In this document: piece after piece, positions 8,417 to 21,745 of the stretch
Layout: each line of letters opens with the position of its first letter
How positions within the stretch are numbered: position 1 is the first letter of the stretch
Source: an uncultured beta proteobacterium
Lineage (GTDB): Bacteria; Pseudomonadota; Gammaproteobacteria; Burkholderiales; SG8-39
Assembly (NCBI GenBank): GCA_902826155.1
Contig: CADEDU010000031.1
Location: forward strand, 20,530 to 66,986
Direction: 5' to 3'
DNA length: 46,457 nucleotides
The notes under the pieces: generated by a model
What the model saw: the letters and a program-made list of their open reading frames with translations, nothing else
Database searches by the model: none
Told to the model about the DNA's origin: nothing
Program-made: the position numbers and the translations under genes

Positions 8417-9055
8417 TCACCCCCCCGCATAACTCTGCACCAACCGATCAAACGCCCGCATCGCACGCTCGGTCGCGCGGCGATCATCCAGCAGGCGCCG
8501 CTCGTGGTACGCGGCGAGCACGATGCCGTAGAGCTCGAAGGTGAACTGCCACGGGTCGACGTTGCTGCGGAGTTCGTTAGCCTCCACTGCCACGCGCACG
8601 CTTTTGGCGATTGCGCCGCGCAGGGCACGCTGACCCTCGGCCAGCAGGGTTCGCACCGCGCCCGGACGATCGTCGTATTCGATCGCTGCGGTGATGAGCA
8701 GGCAGCCGCCAGGTGAGGCTTCGCAGCCGTCGAGATATTTGATCCAGTTCTCGGCCATCGCGCGCAGGCGGCCCAGGCCCGCGGGGAAGAGGGTGGCGGG
8801 TTGCAGCACCCGCTCCTGGAACAAGTGTTCCGCGCGCGCCAGCGTTGCCCGCTGGAGTTCTTCTTTCGAACCGAAGTGCGCGAACAGCCCGCTCTTCGAC
8901 ATGCCGGTGCGCGTGGCCAGGCCGCCGATCGACAGTCCTTCCAATCCCACCTGACTGGCGAGCGCCACCGAATCGTTCAGGATGGCATCGCGGGTTTTTT
9001 CGCCTTTGCGCAGCGGCGCAGTACGGGAGTCGCGCAGCGTCAGCGGTTCATCCAT
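8417..9055 (-). CDS. TetR/AcrR family transcriptional regulator
   Basis: One-component repressor type: N-terminal helix-turn-helix, C-terminal ligand and dimer domain. The 212-residue protein shows the TetR HTH at about residues 20-68 (TRDAILNDSVALASQVGLEG, then GGLATRTGMSKSGLFAHFGS and KEELQRATLARAE). The C-terminal half has GRLRAMAENWIKYLDGCEAS and GGCLLITAAIEYDDRPGAVR, as in the YxaF/TetR_C_6-like members that often control oxidative or lipid functions. It lies downstream of the ETF-quinone oxidoreductase gene on the same strand. Three 24-bp tandem repeats at 9153-9224 precede it and are an obvious operator candidate (inference). The ligand cannot be told from sequence. Confidence 0.92.
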   Translation of the reverse strand: MDEPLTLRDSRTAPLRKGEKTRDAILNDSVALASQVGLEGLSIGGLATRTGMSKSGLFAHFGSKEELQRATLARAEHLFQERVLQPATLFPAGLGRLRAMAENWIKYLDGCEASPGGCLLITAAIEYDDRPGAVRTLLAEGQRALRGAIAKSVRVAVEANELRSNVDPWQFTFELYGIVLAAYHERRLLDDRRATERAMRAFDRLVQSYAGG

Positions 9056-9152
9056 GGTCTGTGGGCGAGGGCGGCGAGCCGACGATGGTGAGGAGGGGCG
9101 GTGGGGATCGGAAGCGCTTGATGCGGAAATGATAGCCCCGTTCGCCGCGGAC

Positions 9153-9224
9153 TACATGTCCGCCACAATGATTGGCTACATGTCCGCCTGGATGATTGGC
9201 TACATGTTCGCTCACATGTTTGGA
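9153..9224. repeat. Three tandem 24-bp repeats spanning the ETF-QO stop codon
   Basis: Unit 1 (9153-9176) is TACATGTCCGCC followed by ACAATGATTGGC; unit 2 (9177-9200) differs from it only at three adjacent bases; unit 3 (9201-9224) is a diverged copy that holds the ETF-QO stop codon (9212-9214). Each unit starts with the palindromic hexamer ACATGT. They lie between ETF-QO and the downstream tetR gene, about 100-170 nt before the tetR start. Confidence 0.8.
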
Positions 9225-10870
9225 TAGTTCGGCCCGCCGCCACCTTCCGGCACGACCCAGTGGATGTTCTGGCCCGGGTCCTTGATGTCGCACGTCTTGC
9301 AGTGCACGCAGTTCTGGCCGTTGATCTGCAGTCGCGGGCTGGAGCCGTCGGCCTCGCGCACGATCTCGTACACACCCGCCGGGCAGTAGCGCTGCTCGGG
9401 TGCGTCGTACAGCGCGAGATTGAGGCTGATCGGTTTGCCGGCATCGCGCAGGGTGAGGTGCGTGGGCTGGTTCTCTTCGTGGTTGGTGTTGGAGATGAAC
9501 ACCGACGAGAGCCGATCGAACGAGATCTTGCCGTCTGGCTTGGGGTACTCGATAGGGCGGCTGTCGGCCGCTTTCGCCAGCGTTTCGTGGTCGGCGTACC
9601 GATGGTGCAGGGTCCAGGGGAATTTGCCGCCCAGCAGCCACTGTTCGAAGCCGACCATCGCGGTGCCCAGGTACAGGCCCTTGCCCATCCACTGCTTGAA
9701 ATTGCGGGCGCGCCACAATTCTTCAAACAGCCACGAGTTGCGAAACGCTTCCGGGTAGCTCGCGAGTTCATCGCCTATGCGGCCGGCCTGTACCGCCGCG
9801 AACGCGGCATCGGCAGCGAGCATGCCCGACTTGATCGCGGCATGGCTGCCCTTGATGCGCGAGGCATTCAGGTAGCCGGCGTCATCGCCGATCAGGCATC
9901 CGCCCGGAAACACCGTTTTCGGCAGCGACATGATCCCGCCCGCGGTGATCGCGCGCGCGCCGTACGCGATGCGCTTGCCGCCTTCGAAGAACGAGCGGAT
10001 ATGCGGGTGCGTCTTGTAGCGCTGGAATTCTTCATACGGACTGAGGTACGGATTGCTGTAGCCCAGACCCACCACGAAGCCGACGGCCACCTGGTTGTTT
10101 TCCAGGTGATAGAGAAACGATCCGCCATAAGTGTTCGCTTCGAGCGGCCAGCCTGCGGTGTGGACCACCAGTCCAGGTTGATGCTTGCCCGGGTCGATCT
10201 CCCACAGCTCTTTCAGGCCAATGCCGTACACCTGCGGATCGATACCCGCGCGCAGGCCGAACCGGTCCTGCAGCATCTTGCCCAGATGGCCGCGACAGCC
10301 TTCGGCGAAGAACGTGTACTTCGCATGCAGTTCCATGCCGCGCTGGAAAGCATCAGTAGGCTGGCCTTCTTTGCCGATGCCCATGTCGCCGGTGGCCACG
10401 CCCCTGACGCTGCCCTTCTCGTTGAACAGCACCTCCGAACCGGCGAATCCGGGATAGATCTCCACGCCCAGGCTTTCGGCATGCTTGCCCAGCGCGCGGC
10501 ACACGTTGCCCAGGCTCACCACGTAGTTGCCGTGATTCTTGAAGCACGCCGGCAGCAGCGCGTCGGGCACCCGGTACGAGTTCTTCTCACCGAGGAACAG
10601 GAAGCGGTCTTCGGTGACCGCGGTGTTGAGCGGCACGCCGAGCGCTTTCCAGTCGGGCAGCAGCTCCTCGATCGCGCGCGGATCCATGACCGCGCCTGAG
10701 AGGATGTGCGCGCCGATCTCGGAGCCCTTCTCGATGACGCACACGCCTAGCTCGACCGAGTGCTGCGCGGCGAGCTGCTTGAGACGAATCGCCGCGGCGA
10801 GCCCGGCTGGGCCTCCTCCCACGATGACGACGTCGTATTCCATCGATTCGCGGGCGGGCAGATCGCTCAT
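9212..10870 (-). CDS. Electron transfer flavoprotein-ubiquinone oxidoreductase
   Basis: Membrane-associated FAD and [4Fe-4S] enzyme that oxidises reduced EtfAB and reduces ubiquinone, linking acyl-CoA and amino-acid dehydrogenation to the respiratory chain. The 552-residue product starts at ATG 10870 (MSDLPARESMEYDVVIVGGG); an in-frame TTG at 10924 would add 18 residues but AAAGGA lies 10 nt before the ATG. The dinucleotide-binding motif GGGPAG is at residues 18-23. The C-terminal ferredoxin-type cluster has Cys496 (CPAGVYEI) and Cys521, Cys524, Cys527 (NCVHCKTCDIKDP), as in the family. It ends NYPNM. The partner EtfAB is encoded at 840-2522. The last codons and stop are embedded in a tandem repeat. 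Confidence 0.96.
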   Translation of the reverse strand: MSDLPARESMEYDVVIVGGGPAGLAAAIRLKQLAAQHSVELGVCVIEKGSEIGAHILSGAVMDPRAIEELLPDWKALGVPLNTAVTEDRFLFLGEKNSYRVPDALLPACFKNHGNYVVSLGNVCRALGKHAESLGVEIYPGFAGSEVLFNEKGSVRGVATGDMGIGKEGQPTDAFQRGMELHAKYTFFAEGCRGHLGKMLQDRFGLRAGIDPQVYGIGLKELWEIDPGKHQPGLVVHTAGWPLEANTYGGSFLYHLENNQVAVGFVVGLGYSNPYLSPYEEFQRYKTHPHIRSFFEGGKRIAYGARAITAGGIMSLPKTVFPGGCLIGDDAGYLNASRIKGSHAAIKSGMLAADAAFAAVQAGRIGDELASYPEAFRNSWLFEELWRARNFKQWMGKGLYLGTAMVGFEQWLLGGKFPWTLHHRYADHETLAKAADSRPIEYPKPDGKISFDRLSSVFISNTNHEENQPTHLTLRDAGKPISLNLALYDAPEQRYCPAGVYEIVREADGSSPRLQINGQNCVHCKTCDIKDPGQNIHWVVPEGGGGPNYPNM

Positions 10871-10924
10871 CGCAGCGAGGTCCTTTGTCGTAGCTTGTCG
10901 TGGCGCGCGGAACGTCGGCTGCAA

Positions 10925-11041
10925 TCCGCGCCGGGGGGCGAAACGCGCGCGATTATAATTCTGCGCACTCCAACAATGCTGGAATCGCCGCGCCGCCAGC
11001 GATCGTTACCGCGCGATCGGCCGCGCCGGGTGCCCCAATCG
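10925..11041. promoter_or_regulatory. Divergent promoter region, ETF-QO / thioesterase
   Basis: The two genes diverge from here. ATTATAAT at 10952-10959 reads as TATAAT on the plus strand (10954-10959) and, being palindromic, also as TATAAT on the minus strand. No good -35 is obvious for either direction. Confidence 0.45.
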
Positions 11042-11464
11042 ATGACAAGAAGACTCGTGCACACCGAGATCATGCCGATCCGGTGGGGCGACATGGACGC
11101 GCAGCGCCACGTCAACAACACCGTCTATTTCCGCTATATGGAGCAGGCGCGCATCACCTGGTTCGACCAGCTCGGCGTGCGCAGCCACGGCAAGCGCATC
11201 TCGCCGGATTTGTCGCCGGTGGTCATCACCGCCAGCTGCACGTATCTCAAGGCGCTGGTGTATCCCGGCACGGTCGAGGTGTCGCTCGAACTGGGCGAGC
11301 CCGGGCGTACCAGTGTGATGATGTACTACGCCATGCGCCCCAGCTACGACCCCGGCACCGTGTACGCCGAGGGTTCCTCCAAGCAGTGCTGGGTCGACAC
11401 CAGGCTCGGCAAGGCGGTACCGTTGCCCGAGCCGATTCTCGCGATGATCCAGAGCGCGAGTTGA
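11042..11464 (+). CDS. Acyl-CoA thioesterase, 4HBT (YbgC-like) hotdog fold
   Basis: Hydrolyses an acyl-CoA thioester; the substrate is unknown. The 140-residue length fits a single hotdog domain. The 4-hydroxybenzoyl-CoA thioesterase pattern is seen at [20 protein letters not shown] (residues 12-31), with Asp17/Asp19 in the position of the catalytic aspartate, followed by [14 protein letters not shown] on the hotdog helix. ATG 11042 ([12 protein letters not shown]) is chosen because it begins right at the domain; the frame is open further upstream but that part has no homologous look. The acetoacetyl-CoA synthetase gene follows 25 nt later on the same strand, so both likely manage CoA esters in one transcript. 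Confidence 0.88.
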   Translation: MTRRLVHTEIMPIRWGDMDAQRHVNNTVYFRYMEQARITWFDQLGVRSHGKRISPDLSPVVITASCTYLKALVYPGTVEVSLELGEPGRTSVMMYYAMRPSYDPGTVYAEGSSKQCWVDTRLGKAVPLPEPILAMIQSAS

Positions 11465-11489
11465 TCCCACGAGAAATGACCACACCACG

Positions 11490-13466
<1,977 letters not shown>

Positions 13467-13470
13467 AGGG

Positions 13471-14877
13471 TCAACCGGTGAGCCAATGCACCGCGCGCCG
13501 GTAGCGCTCGGCGATCGCCTGTTCGTCGCGATGGTGGCCGTCGCGAATCACCCAGCGCCCGCTCACCGCCACGTGCTTGACCATCGCATCGCCGCCGGAA
13601 AACACGAACGCGTCGAGCAACTGGTCGATCGACAGGCCCGCGACATCGGGTGAAGTCAGATCCAGCACCACCAGATCGGCCCGCATGCCGATGGTGATCG
13701 CGCCGGCTCTGCGGCCCAGGGCAGACGCACCGCCGGCGACGGCCTGCGACCACAGCTGCGCGCCCGGTGAGGGCTGCAACGCGCTGGCCGCCACCGCACG
13801 CCGATGGGTGAGCAGCCGCTGCGTGTATTCGAGCAAGCGCAGTTCGTGCGTGGCGCTGCGATTCACGTGACTGTCGGTCCCCACGCCGAACACGCGCCCG
13901 CCTGATCCGTTGACGCCGTTGCCGCCCGCGCCGGCCGCCTGCAGTGCGGCGAGATCGAACGCGCCATCGCCGAGATTCGCCTCCGTCGTCGGGCAGATGC
14001 CGACGATCGCGCCGGCGCGCCGCAGCGCTTCGAGCTCTCCGCGCGTGGCGTGCGTGCAATGAATCAGGCACCAGCGCGCATCGAGCGGCACGTTGGCGGC
14101 GAGCCATTCGATCGGTCGAGCGCCAAGCTGCGCGATCGCCGCCGTCACCTCGCGATGTTGTTCAGCCACGTGCATGTGGATCGGCGCGGTCGGGTCGAGC
14201 CGATGCAGGCCGTCGATCAACCGGGTGAGCGTCTCGTGCGTCACCGCGCGCAGCGAGTGCGGCGCGACGCCGAAACGCACGTCGCGCTCGGTCAGGAAAT
14301 GCCGTCGCAGCACCTCCAGCAATCGCAGCACGGTCTCCGGCGTGCTTGCGAATCGACGTTGCGCCGGCTCGAGCGGTTGGCCGCCCATTCCGCCGAAGCC
14401 GTACAGCGCCGGCAGCATGGTGATTGCGATGCCCGTTTCTTTCGCTGCCTGCGTGTGTGCAGTGACCAGCTCGGCAGGGTCGGCGTACGCGTTGCCGGCC
14501 GGGTCGCGATTCAAATAGAGAAACTCCGCCACCGAGGTGAAGCCGCCGCGCAGCAGCTCCAGGTACAACTGCGCGGCGATCGCATGGCATTCCTTCGGGC
14601 CGATGCGCTCGACGAAGCGATACATCAGCGTGCGCCACGACCAGAAATCATCGCCGGCCGGGTCGCGCGCCTCGGTGCGGCCGGCCATCGCGCGCTGGAA
14701 GGCGTGCGAGTGCAGGTTCGGCATGCCCGGGATCAGCGCACCGCCCGCGTGCTCGGCGCGACCGGGCTGGGCGTCGGTGATCACCTCGGCAATGTTGCCG
14801 TGTCCGTCGATCTCGATCTGGACGTTGTTCGCCCAACCGGATGGCAGCAGCGCGTGCGGGGCGAAGAGCGTTCTCAT
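13471..14877 (-). CDS. hutF: Formimidoylglutamate deiminase
   Basis: Zn-dependent amidohydrolase that converts N-formimino-L-glutamate to N-formyl-L-glutamate and ammonia in the five-step histidine pathway. The 468-residue product starts at ATG 14877 (MRTLFAPHALLPSGWANNVQ). Metal-binding His56 and His58 sit in GMPNLHSHAFQRAMAG; further conserved segments are PIHMHVAEQHREV (about 230-242), WCLIHCTHATRGEL, GICPTTEANLGDGAFDL and GTDSHVNRS, the last carrying the amidohydrolase aspartate. The ATG overlaps the hutG stop by one base (TGATG), so translation is coupled and the product of HutF feeds HutG. hutH, hutU and hutI are not in the window. The gene converges on aacS with only 4 nt between stops. 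Confidence 0.94.
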   Translation of the reverse strand: MRTLFAPHALLPSGWANNVQIEIDGHGNIAEVITDAQPGRAEHAGGALIPGMPNLHSHAFQRAMAGRTEARDPAGDDFWSWRTLMYRFVERIGPKECHAIAAQLYLELLRGGFTSVAEFLYLNRDPAGNAYADPAELVTAHTQAAKETGIAITMLPALYGFGGMGGQPLEPAQRRFASTPETVLRLLEVLRRHFLTERDVRFGVAPHSLRAVTHETLTRLIDGLHRLDPTAPIHMHVAEQHREVTAAIAQLGARPIEWLAANVPLDARWCLIHCTHATRGELEALRRAGAIVGICPTTEANLGDGAFDLAALQAAGAGGNGVNGSGGRVFGVGTDSHVNRSATHELRLLEYTQRLLTHRRAVAASALQPSPGAQLWSQAVAGGASALGRRAGAITIGMRADLVVLDLTSPDVAGLSIDQLLDAFVFSGGDAMVKHVAVSGRWVIRDGHHRDEQAIAERYRRAVHWLTG

Positions 14878-15677
14878 CAGCGTCGGTATCGCGATCGACC
14901 CCAGTCGATCAGCGTCGTCAACAGTGCGTGCAGCACGGGCCGAATGCGCCCGGCCAGATCGTCGCGAAACGCGAACGGATGGTGCTCGTCCATGTATGTC
15001 GCCCACGACAGCTCGAGCTGCGCGGCGTGGACGTCGTTCTGCGGCTGGCCGTAGGCGCGAGTGATGTAGCCGCCCTTGTAGCGCGCGTTGAGCACCGCGG
15101 TGAACGCGCCGTGTCGATTGGCGACGCCGAGCAGCGCCTCGCCCAGCCCGGCGCCGCACGACGCGCCGTCAGCAGTGCCGAGGTTGAGATCGGGCAACTT
15201 GCCCGAGAAGAATCGCGGCAGGATTGATTTGATCGAGTGCGCATCCCACAACAGCGCGTAGCCGTGACGGGCCTTCGCGGCTTGCAGGGCGGAGGCGAGC
15301 GCGTCGTGATAGGGCTGCCAGTACGTGTCGCGGCGCGCTGCGATCTCGGCATCATCAGGTGGCGCGTCGCGATAGATGCGCGAGCGATCGCCGGCATCGA
15401 TCGGCACCAAGCCGGTGGTGTCCTGCCCAGGGTACAGACTCGCGTTGTCGGGCGGCCGGTTCAGGTCGATCACATAGCGCGAGTGTGTGGCCTGCAGCAC
15501 CGTGGCATCGAGCGGCTGCAGGAAGTCGTAGAGCCGGTCGAGGTGCCAGTCGGTATCGGGCAACGTTCGCGCGTAGTCGGTCAGTCGCGTGGCGAGCGCA
15601 TCGGGCAGATGCGTGCCGATGTGCGGCATCGACACCACCAGCGGGCCCGAACCTTGTGCGAGTTTGAAGATCTGCAT
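14877..15677 (-). CDS. hutG: N-formylglutamate deformylase
   Basis: Hydrolyses N-formyl-L-glutamate to glutamate and formate, the final step after HutF. The 266-residue protein has the N-formylglutamate amidohydrolase fold: LVVSMPHIGTHLPDALATRL near the start, DTDWHLDRLYDFLQPLDATV, YVIDLNRPPDNASLYPGQDT (the family's NRPP signature), LLWDAHSIKSILPRFFSGKL and TRAYGQPQNDVHAAQLELSW. ATG 15677 (MQIFKLAQGSGPL) gives the expected N-terminus; the frame is open further upstream across the promoter region, which is not plausible coding. It is the first gene of a hutG-hutF unit and is divergent from a GST gene. Confidence 0.94.
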   Translation of the reverse strand: MQIFKLAQGSGPLVVSMPHIGTHLPDALATRLTDYARTLPDTDWHLDRLYDFLQPLDATVLQATHSRYVIDLNRPPDNASLYPGQDTTGLVPIDAGDRSRIYRDAPPDDAEIAARRDTYWQPYHDALASALQAAKARHGYALLWDAHSIKSILPRFFSGKLPDLNLGTADGASCGAGLGEALLGVANRHGAFTAVLNARYKGGYITRAYGQPQNDVHAAQLELSWATYMDEHHPFAFRDDLAGRIRPVLHALLTTLIDWGRSRYRR

Positions 15678-15763
15678 GCGATATGCGTGAGGAGTGTGCG
15701 TGCCGCGCGTCGCTGGCGAGGCAGCGCGTTCGTTCGTCGTGCCTGAATGGCACGCGTTGCTGC

Positions 15764-15786
15764 CGAAATTATAGGCGCCTATGATG
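15764..15786. promoter_or_regulatory. Palindrome and overlapping divergent -10 boxes, hutG / GST
   Basis: A perfect 12-bp palindrome ATAGGCGCCTAT lies at 15771-15782. On the minus strand TATAAT reads from 15773 to 15768, suited to hutGF; on the plus strand TATGAT at 15780-15785 suits the GST gene. A dimeric regulator bound here would cover both -10 boxes (inference). Confidence 0.5.
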
Positions 15787-15857
15787 CCGCCTTCGCTGCT
15801 GCTCGAGGGGCGGATCGTGTGGATGATGCCTGCAATCGACGCGATCCTGTGCATTCG

Positions 15858-16508
15858 ATGATTCTCTACGCGACGCCGTTGTCGAGTTTCTGCTGCAAGG
15901 TGCGTCTGGCATTCGCGCTCAAGGGCGTGACCGTCGAGGAGCGCATGCCGCCCGGTGGTTATCGCTCGCAGGACTATCGCGCGATCGTCGTCACCGGCCG
16001 GGTGCCCGGACTGGTCGATGGCGATTTCGTGCTGGGCGAGTCCGACGCGATCATCGAGTACGTCGACGAGACGCAACCGGGGCCCGATCTGCTGCCGCCC
16101 GACCCGAAGGCACGAGCGCGTTGCCGCGTGGTTTCGCGCTTCAACGATTTTTATATCGATCCGCCGCTGCGCGCGCTGTTTCCCGAACTCGATCCGCGCC
16201 TGCGCAGCATCGAGCGGGTCACGCAGCGCGCCGCCGAACTCTCCGACCGGTTCGCCGAGTTGGACGAACTGGTGGGCGCCGGGCCGTTCCTGGTCGATCG
16301 CGTGCCGACGCTCGCCGACTGCGCGATCGCCCCGACGCTGCTGCTCGCCGAGATCATCCTGCCGCGCCTGGAGCAGCCCTTCGAGCTCGGCCCGAAGCTG
16401 CGCGCGTGGTGGCCGCGCATGCAGGAGCACCCGGTGCTGCAGCGAGTGCTCAATCCATATCGCGCGGTCAGCAACGCCTGGGCGGTCAGCAAACTCGCCG
16501 CGCCTTGA
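15858..16508 (+). CDS. Glutathione S-transferase family protein
   Basis: The N-terminal thioredoxin-like domain MILYATPLSSFCCKVRLAFA (residues 1-20) followed by KGVTVEERMPPGG and the cis-proline region RVPGLVDGDFVLGESDAIIE is the GST pattern; Ser/Cys in SSFCCKVR sits where the glutathione-contacting residue is. The all-helical C-terminal domain follows, with FLVDRVPTLADCAIAPTLLL, the conserved N-capping/Asp motif of GSTs. At 216 residues the length is normal. ATG 15858 begins exactly at the first strand; the frame is open upstream through the divergent promoter, which I excluded. Maleylacetoacetate isomerase- or SspA-like roles are possible; substrate not assigned. It is divergent from hutG. 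Confidence 0.88.
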   Translation: MILYATPLSSFCCKVRLAFALKGVTVEERMPPGGYRSQDYRAIVVTGRVPGLVDGDFVLGESDAIIEYVDETQPGPDLLPPDPKARARCRVVSRFNDFYIDPPLRALFPELDPRLRSIERVTQRAAELSDRFAELDELVGAGPFLVDRVPTLADCAIAPTLLLAEIILPRLEQPFELGPKLRAWWPRMQEHPVLQRVLNPYRAVSNAWAVSKLAAP

Positions 16509-16561
16509 GCGCGTTCGCATCGGCATGCGCGTGAAGGATGGCGCGCCCGGTGGCGTTTTCG

Positions 16562-20423
<3,862 letters not shown>

Positions 20424-20435
20424 GGCTGCTCGGCG

Positions 20436-20747
20436 ATGCGCATCCTGTTCTTCCTCCTCGCCGGGCTCGCGGTGCTGATCCAGTACCCGCTGTGGCTGGG
20501 CAAGGGCGGGTGGCTGCGCGTGTGGGATCTGAGCTACAACCTCAGCGAGCGGCGCGCGCAGAACCGGCAACTCCAGGCGCGCAACGATGCGCTCGAAGCC
20601 GAGGTGCGCGATCTGAAGAGCGGCTACGACGCGATCGAGGAGCGCGCCCGATTCGAGCTGGGCATGATCCGCAACGATGAGGTGTTCATCCTCACGCCGA
20701 ACGATCGGCCCGAAACGCTGAAGCAGGCCGCTCGTCCTTCGCGCTGA
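20436..20747 (+). CDS. ftsB: Cell division protein FtsB
   Basis: Small bitopic inner-membrane protein of the divisome that forms a complex with FtsL and FtsQ. The 103-residue product has a short cytoplasmic start, one membrane helix (about residues 2-19, [20 protein letters not shown]), then a periplasmic coiled coil ([40 protein letters not shown]) and the closing motif [12 protein letters not shown] found in FtsB. The location just after eno is the standard one for ftsB. The last codons (from 20719) and the stop are part of a 30-bp tandem repeat, so the tail KQAARPSR is probably not conserved. Confidence 0.95.
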   Translation: MRILFFLLAGLAVLIQYPLWLGKGGWLRVWDLSYNLSERRAQNRQLQARNDALEAEVRDLKSGYDAIEERARFELGMIRNDEVFILTPNDRPETLKQAARPSR

Positions 20748-20808
20748 CTGACGCGGGCTGCTCGCCCTTCGGGCTGGTTGAAGCAGGCCGCTCGCCCTTC
20801 CCGCTGGC
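20719..20808. repeat. Three tandem 30-bp repeats across the ftsB stop codon
   Basis: Units 20719-20748, 20749-20778 and 20779-20808 follow the pattern TGAAGCAGGCCGCTCGCCCT then TCCCGCTGGC, with a few substitutions. Unit 1 encodes the last FtsB residues and its stop codon (20745-20747); units 2 and 3 are non-coding. Similar placement of repeats over a stop codon is seen for ETF-QO. Confidence 0.8.
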
Positions 20809-20886
20809 GTCGCATTCTCGCGCGCGGGAGGGCCTCCGCTGGGCAGCATCCATCCACGCAGCGATCGCCACGACTGGCCCGATGGC

Positions 20887-20922
20887 TTGACAACCTTTGC
20901 TTGTCCTGTATTCTGAATACAG
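20887..20922 (+). promoter_or_regulatory. GntR-gene promoter with overlapping palindromic operator
   Basis: TTGACA (20887-20892) and TATTCT (20909-20914) with a 16-nt spacer form a good sigma-70 promoter. A perfect inverted repeat CTGTATTC-T-GAATACAG (20906-20922) covers the -10 box and ends one base before the ATG at 20924. FadR/GntR regulators commonly bind such TGTAT...ATACA palindromes, so autoregulation is likely. A start site 6-8 nt after the -10 box would make the mRNA leaderless or nearly so. Confidence 0.75.
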
Positions 20923-20923
20923 A

Positions 20924-21745
20924 ATGCAGACAATCCAACCCTCCGGACCATCCGACCCATCCGGCCTCTCTTCCGGCCGTACGCCGGGCGCTTCTTCCAC
21001 CCCGGGCATCTCATCCATCGAGACTGCTCCCGACCTGGTCGAGCAGGCCTACGACGCTCTGCTCGAGGCGATCGTCTCGGGGCAACTTGCACCGGGCGAG
21101 CGCCTGCGGCAGGAGCAACTCGCCGCGAGCCTGAAGGTGTCGCGTCAGCCGATCGTGCAGGCGCTCATGCTGTTGCGCCGCGACGGCTTCGTTGAAGACA
21201 CCGGCCGTCAGGGCGTGTGCGTCGCGCCGGTCGACCCCGACCGGCTCGGACATCTGTACGCGATCCGCGCCGCGCTCGACGGGTTGGCTGCGCGCGAGGC
21301 CGCGCGCGCCTGCGCCTCCGGACGCATCAAACCCGATGCCGGCATGATCAGCGCCGGCCGCAGGGCGGTGCGCAGCGGCGAGGTCAACACGATGATCGCG
21401 GCTGACGTCGAATTCCATCTGCATCTGTGCCGGCTCGGCGGCAATCCGCTGATCCTGGAGACGCTGCAGCGGCACTGGAGTCACATCCGCCGCGCCATGG
21501 GTGCCGTGCTGCGCCACGCGGATGAACGCGGCGCCATCTGGGACGAGCACGCGGCGATTCTCGAAGCGATCGCCAATGGCGATGGCGACCGGGCCGAACG
21601 GCTGGCGCGGCTCCACGCCGAGGGCGCCGCGGACAGGCTGGTCCACGGACTCGAAGCGGACGGTCCTGATGCGGCGGCCGGCTCCGGGTTTGCACCCGGT
21701 TCCCCGACGAACTCTCACCGCAAATCCTTACGGAGGACACGATGA
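20924..21745 (+). CDS. GntR family (FadR/FCD subfamily) transcriptional regulator
   Basis: Likely controls its own operon. The 273-residue product starts at ATG 20924; a Pro/Ser-rich N-terminal tail of about 35 residues precedes the winged helix (LVEQAYDALLEAIVSGQLAP, GERLRQEQLAASLKVSRQPI and VQALMLLRRDGFVEDTGRQG, residues about 40-100). The C-terminal FCD domain follows, with LYAIRAALDGLAAREAARAC, MIAADVEFHLHLCRLGGNPL and WDEHAAILEAIANGDGDRAE; the Asp and His residues in these segments fit the metal/ligand site of FCD regulators. It overlaps the next gene by ATGA. The long N-terminal tail is unusual, but no other Met lies between it and the HTH. Ligand unknown, probably the substrate of the two downstream enzymes. 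Confidence 0.92.
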   Translation: MQTIQPSGPSDPSGLSSGRTPGASSTPGISSIETAPDLVEQAYDALLEAIVSGQLAPGERLRQEQLAASLKVSRQPIVQALMLLRRDGFVEDTGRQGVCVAPVDPDRLGHLYAIRAALDGLAAREAARACASGRIKPDAGMISAGRRAVRSGEVNTMIAADVEFHLHLCRLGGNPLILETLQRHWSHIRRAMGAVLRHADERGAIWDEHAAILEAIANGDGDRAERLARLHAEGAADRLVHGLEADGPDAAAGSGFAPGSPTNSHRKSLRRTR

